Shown: positions 60,247 through 64,000 of the stretch, in pieces
Layout of the letters: each line of letters begins with the position of its first letter
Position numbering within the stretch: position 1 is the stretch's first letter
NCBI RefSeq assembly: GCF_042666615.1
Contig: NZ_JBHTDD010000001.1
Location: forward strand, 1-64,000
DNA: 64,000 nt
DNA from: KBS50 sp042666615
GTDB lineage: Bacteria > Actinomycetota > Actinomycetes > Mycobacteriales > Micromonosporaceae
Direction: 5' to 3'
Position numbers and translations under genes: made by a program
The notes under the pieces: model-generated
Seen by the model: only the letters and a program-made list of their open reading frames with translations
Database searches by the model: none
Told to the model about the DNA's origin: nothing

Positions 60247-61407
60247 TCACTGGTCACCGTGCCGCAGCCAGCGGGCGGCCCGCGCGGCCCGTGCCCGTAC
60301 CTCGTCGAGATCGTCCCCAAGCACCGTGACGTGCCCGATCTTGCGGCCGGGTCGCACCTGCTTGCCGTACAGGTGCACCTTGGCCCCCGGTTCGGCGGCG
60401 AACAGGTGGTGCAGCCGTTCGTCGATGGCCATACCACCCGGCTCACCGCCGAGCACGTTCGCCATCACCGTCACCGGCGCGGTCAGCGCCGTGCTGCCCA
60501 TCGGATAGTCCAGCACGGCCCGCAGGTGCTGCTCGAACTGGGAGGTCCGGGCCCCCTCGATGGTCCAGTGCCCGGAGTTGTGCGGCCGCATGGCCAACTC
60601 GTTGACGACCAGCCCGGCCGGGGTGTCGAACAGTTCCACGGCGAGCAGACCCACCACGTCCAGCCCGGTGGCCAGGTCGATGGCGAGCTGCTGCGCGGCC
60701 ACCGCCAGCTCCTCGGGCAGTGCCGGCGCCGGCGCCAGCACCTCCACGCAGATGCCGTCCCGCTGCACCGTCTCCACCACCGGGTACGCCGCGACCTGGC
60801 CGAACGGCGAGCGGGCCACCTGCACGGCCAGTTCCCGCCGCAGCGCCACCCGTTCCTCGACGATCAGCTCGGCACCCCCGGCGAGCAACGCCGCCGCCCG
60901 TTCGACGGCCTCCGCGCCGGTACCGATCAGCCAGACGCCCCGGCCGTCGTACCCGCCGCGGGCCGCCTTGAGCACCACCGGCCAGCCAACTTCGGCACCG
61001 AACGCGGTCACGTCGTCCGGCGAGGCCACGGGCCGCCACCGGGGCACCGGGGCGCCCATCTCCGACAGCCGCTCCCGCATCGCCCGCTTGTCCTGGGCAT
61101 ACCGCAGTGGGTCGGCGGCCGGATACAGCGTCACCCCCTCGGCGGCAAGCGCTCGGATGTGTTCGCCGGGCACGTGCTCGTGGTCGAAGGTGACCACATC
61201 GCAGTCCTTGGCGAAGGCACGCAGCGCGGCCAGGTCGGTGTGATCGCCGTACCGGACGTCGGCGGCGACCAGTGCGGCACCGTCGTCGGGGGTGAGGGCG
61301 AGGACGCGCAGCGACTGGCCGAGGGCGATGGCAGCCTGATGGGTCATCCGGGCGAGTTGCCCGCCGCCCACCATGCCCACCACGGGCAGACCGGTTCGGG
61401 GATCCAT
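60247..61407 (-). CDS. purK: 5-(carboxyamino)imidazole ribonucleotide synthase
   Basis: The 386-residue ATP-grasp enzyme makes N5-CAIR from AIR, bicarbonate and ATP. It has the N-terminal VVGMVGGGQLARMTHQAAI, TFDHEHVP, ATP-grasp KAARGGYDGRGVWL, VEERVALRRELAVQVARS, and NELAMRPHNSGHWTIEGARTSQF. ATG at 61407. It is followed by purE, which uses its product. It corresponds to Rv3276c. A 156-bp upstream region contains palindromic repeat copy E and probably the operon promoter. Confidence 0.96.
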   Translation of the reverse strand: MDPRTGLPVVGMVGGGQLARMTHQAAIALGQSLRVLALTPDDGAALVAADVRYGDHTDLAALRAFAKDCDVVTFDHEHVPGEHIRALAAEGVTLYPAADPLRYAQDKRAMRERLSEMGAPVPRWRPVASPDDVTAFGAEVGWPVVLKAARGGYDGRGVWLIGTGAEAVERAAALLAGGAELIVEERVALRRELAVQVARSPFGQVAAYPVVETVQRDGICVEVLAPAPALPEELAVAAQQLAIDLATGLDVVGLLAVELFDTPAGLVVNELAMRPHNSGHWTIEGARTSQFEQHLRAVLDYPMGSTALTAPVTVMANVLGGEPGGMAIDERLHHLFAAEPGAKVHLYGKQVRPGRKIGHVTVLGDDLDEVRARAARAARWLRHGDQ

Positions 61408-61480
61408 AGCGGGATCAGCCTAACCACCCCCCGAACCCCACCAGCCCCCGGCCGGAACCCCACCCCACCCCCCTTGCCGC

Positions 61481-61548
61481 GATCTTGCGTTTTGGGCTCG
61501 GACGAAAGGGCTAAACAATCCTAAAGCGCCAACCCAAAGTGCAAGATC
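61481..61548 (+). repeat. 68-bp palindromic repeat, copy E
   Basis: GATCTTGCGTTTTGGGCTCG pairs with a right arm ending GCCAACCCAAAGTGCAAGATC. The centre holds GAAAGGGCTAAACAATCC, matching copy A in reverse complement. It has C-rich left and G-rich right flanks. It lies between the DUF255 protein stop (61564) and the purK start, both on the minus strand. Confidence 0.8.
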
Positions 61549-61563
61549 ACCGGGGGAGGAGGG

Positions 61564-63606
<2,043 letters not shown>

Positions 63607-63668
63607 CCGACCATATCCAGTCCGTCCGGCGGGCGCCCGCGCTCCGGCAACGGGCCTCGATACCGGGG

Positions 63669-64000
63669 TCAGGAGGCGCCGTCGGCGCGCAGCGGGAAGA
63701 CTTTGGCCTGCGCGGAGTCGAGCAACGAGCGCAGCACCGCGACGATCTTCTCGGCCGGCATGGGTTTGAAGAAGTGGTAGCCCTGGGCGGCGGTGCAGCC
63801 GAGTTGGGCCAGGGCGGCCCGCTGATCGGCCGTCTCGACACCCTCCGCGACCACCCGTAGGCCCAGCTCCCGGGCCAGTTGGACGGTGGTCCGGACGATC
63901 GCGGCGGCCTCCGGAGAATCCGCCATCCGCATAACGAACGAGCGGTCCACCTTGAGTTCGTCCACCGGCACCCGGGCGAGGAAGGTCAACGAGGAGAAGC
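63669..64000 (-). CDS. EAL-domain cyclic-di-GMP phosphodiesterase, C-terminal fragment (runs off the edge)
   Basis: The visible 110 residues are the end of an EAL domain: FSSLTFLARVPVDELKVDRSFV, then VVAEGVETADQRAAL with the catalytic Glu, and CTAAQGYHFFKPMPAEKIV. The frame is open to base 64000, so the protein continues beyond the window; the N-terminal signal-sensing or GGDEF part cannot be seen. It would hydrolyse c-di-GMP. Stop at 63669, on the minus strand, 62 bases from the DUF255 gene start. Confidence 0.9.
   Translation of the reverse strand, partial: FSSLTFLARVPVDELKVDRSFVMRMADSPEAAAIVRTTVQLARELGLRVVAEGVETADQRAALAQLGCTAAQGYHFFKPMPAEKIVAVLRSLLDSAQAKVFPLRADGAS

Overview
This is a contiguous stretch of a very GC-rich actinobacterial chromosome. 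GTG and TTG starts are frequent, and almost every gene carries a strong G/C third-position bias. WhiB, MtrA-MtrB-LpqB, DUF3499 and DUF6912 proteins and a coenzyme F420 pathway point to Actinomycetota. The gene order (SecA, HPF, ComF, LpqB, MtrB, MtrA, AhcY, ManA, SIS protein, ManB, DUF3499, metallopeptidase, WhiB2, CofD, CofE, GDP-mannose pyrophosphorylase, glycosyltransferase, FadE25-like enzyme, PurE/PurK) follows the Mycobacterium tuberculosis Rv3235-Rv3276 block as I remember it. The family is most likely Micromonosporaceae (Micromonospora or a close relative); that placement is inference. I see no rRNA, tRNA, CRISPR array, prophage or insertion sequence.

Layout. 0-5.7 kb: proline catabolism (pruA), a polytopic membrane protein, small conserved proteins and an Rv3235-family protein. 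5.8-17.5 kb: secA, two genes that each encode two fused GNAT domains, the ribosome hibernation factor, comF and the mtrA-mtrB-lpqB envelope-signalling operon. 17.9-25.1 kb: ahcY, then a mannose/sugar-phosphate group (manA, CDF transporter, SIS protein, Trm112-like protein, manB). 25.2-32.7 kb: an accessory region with a repeat-rich secreted/membrane protein, two aldehyde dehydrogenases, a GAF regulator, a DUF779 gene and a lone DUF559 nuclease-like gene that sits between two copies of a palindromic repeat. 32.7-41.1 kb: DUF3499, metallopeptidase, whiB2 and a clustered F420 pathway (fbiC, cofD, cofE). 41.2-50.8 kb: an ArsR-like regulator, GDP-mannose synthesis, a glycosyltransferase, acetoacetyl-CoA ligase, a thioesterase and small membrane proteins. 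50.9-64 kb: acyl-CoA dehydrogenase, UDP-glucose dehydrogenase, an 1864-residue zinc-ribbon/multi-span membrane protein, purE/purK, a DUF255 thioredoxin-domain protein and a truncated EAL-domain gene at the right edge.

How the parts fit. manA, manB and the GDP-mannose pyrophosphorylase form the route from fructose-6-phosphate to GDP-mannose. With Ugd and a GT4 glycosyltransferase they supply the cell envelope, which MtrAB-LpqB monitors and SecA helps to build. fbiC, cofD and cofE provide F420, but CofE carries only a short, altered remnant where mycobacterial FbiB has its nitroreductase domain. exaC, DUF779 and the GAF regulator look like one aldehyde-oxidation unit.

The strongest unexplained signals are these. 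(1) A family of 67-68 bp imperfect palindromes (GATCTTGC...GCAAGATC) occurs four times with C-rich/G-rich flanks, and two of the copies bracket the DUF559 gene in opposite orientation. (2) A 21-bp perfect hairpin lies 20 nt into the lpqB coding sequence. (3) Three otherwise unrelated membrane proteins share a TQVIP/DQTRVMP-type motif. (4) The giant membrane protein appears to be built from at least three diverged copies of one module. (5) CofE has a reduced C-terminus.
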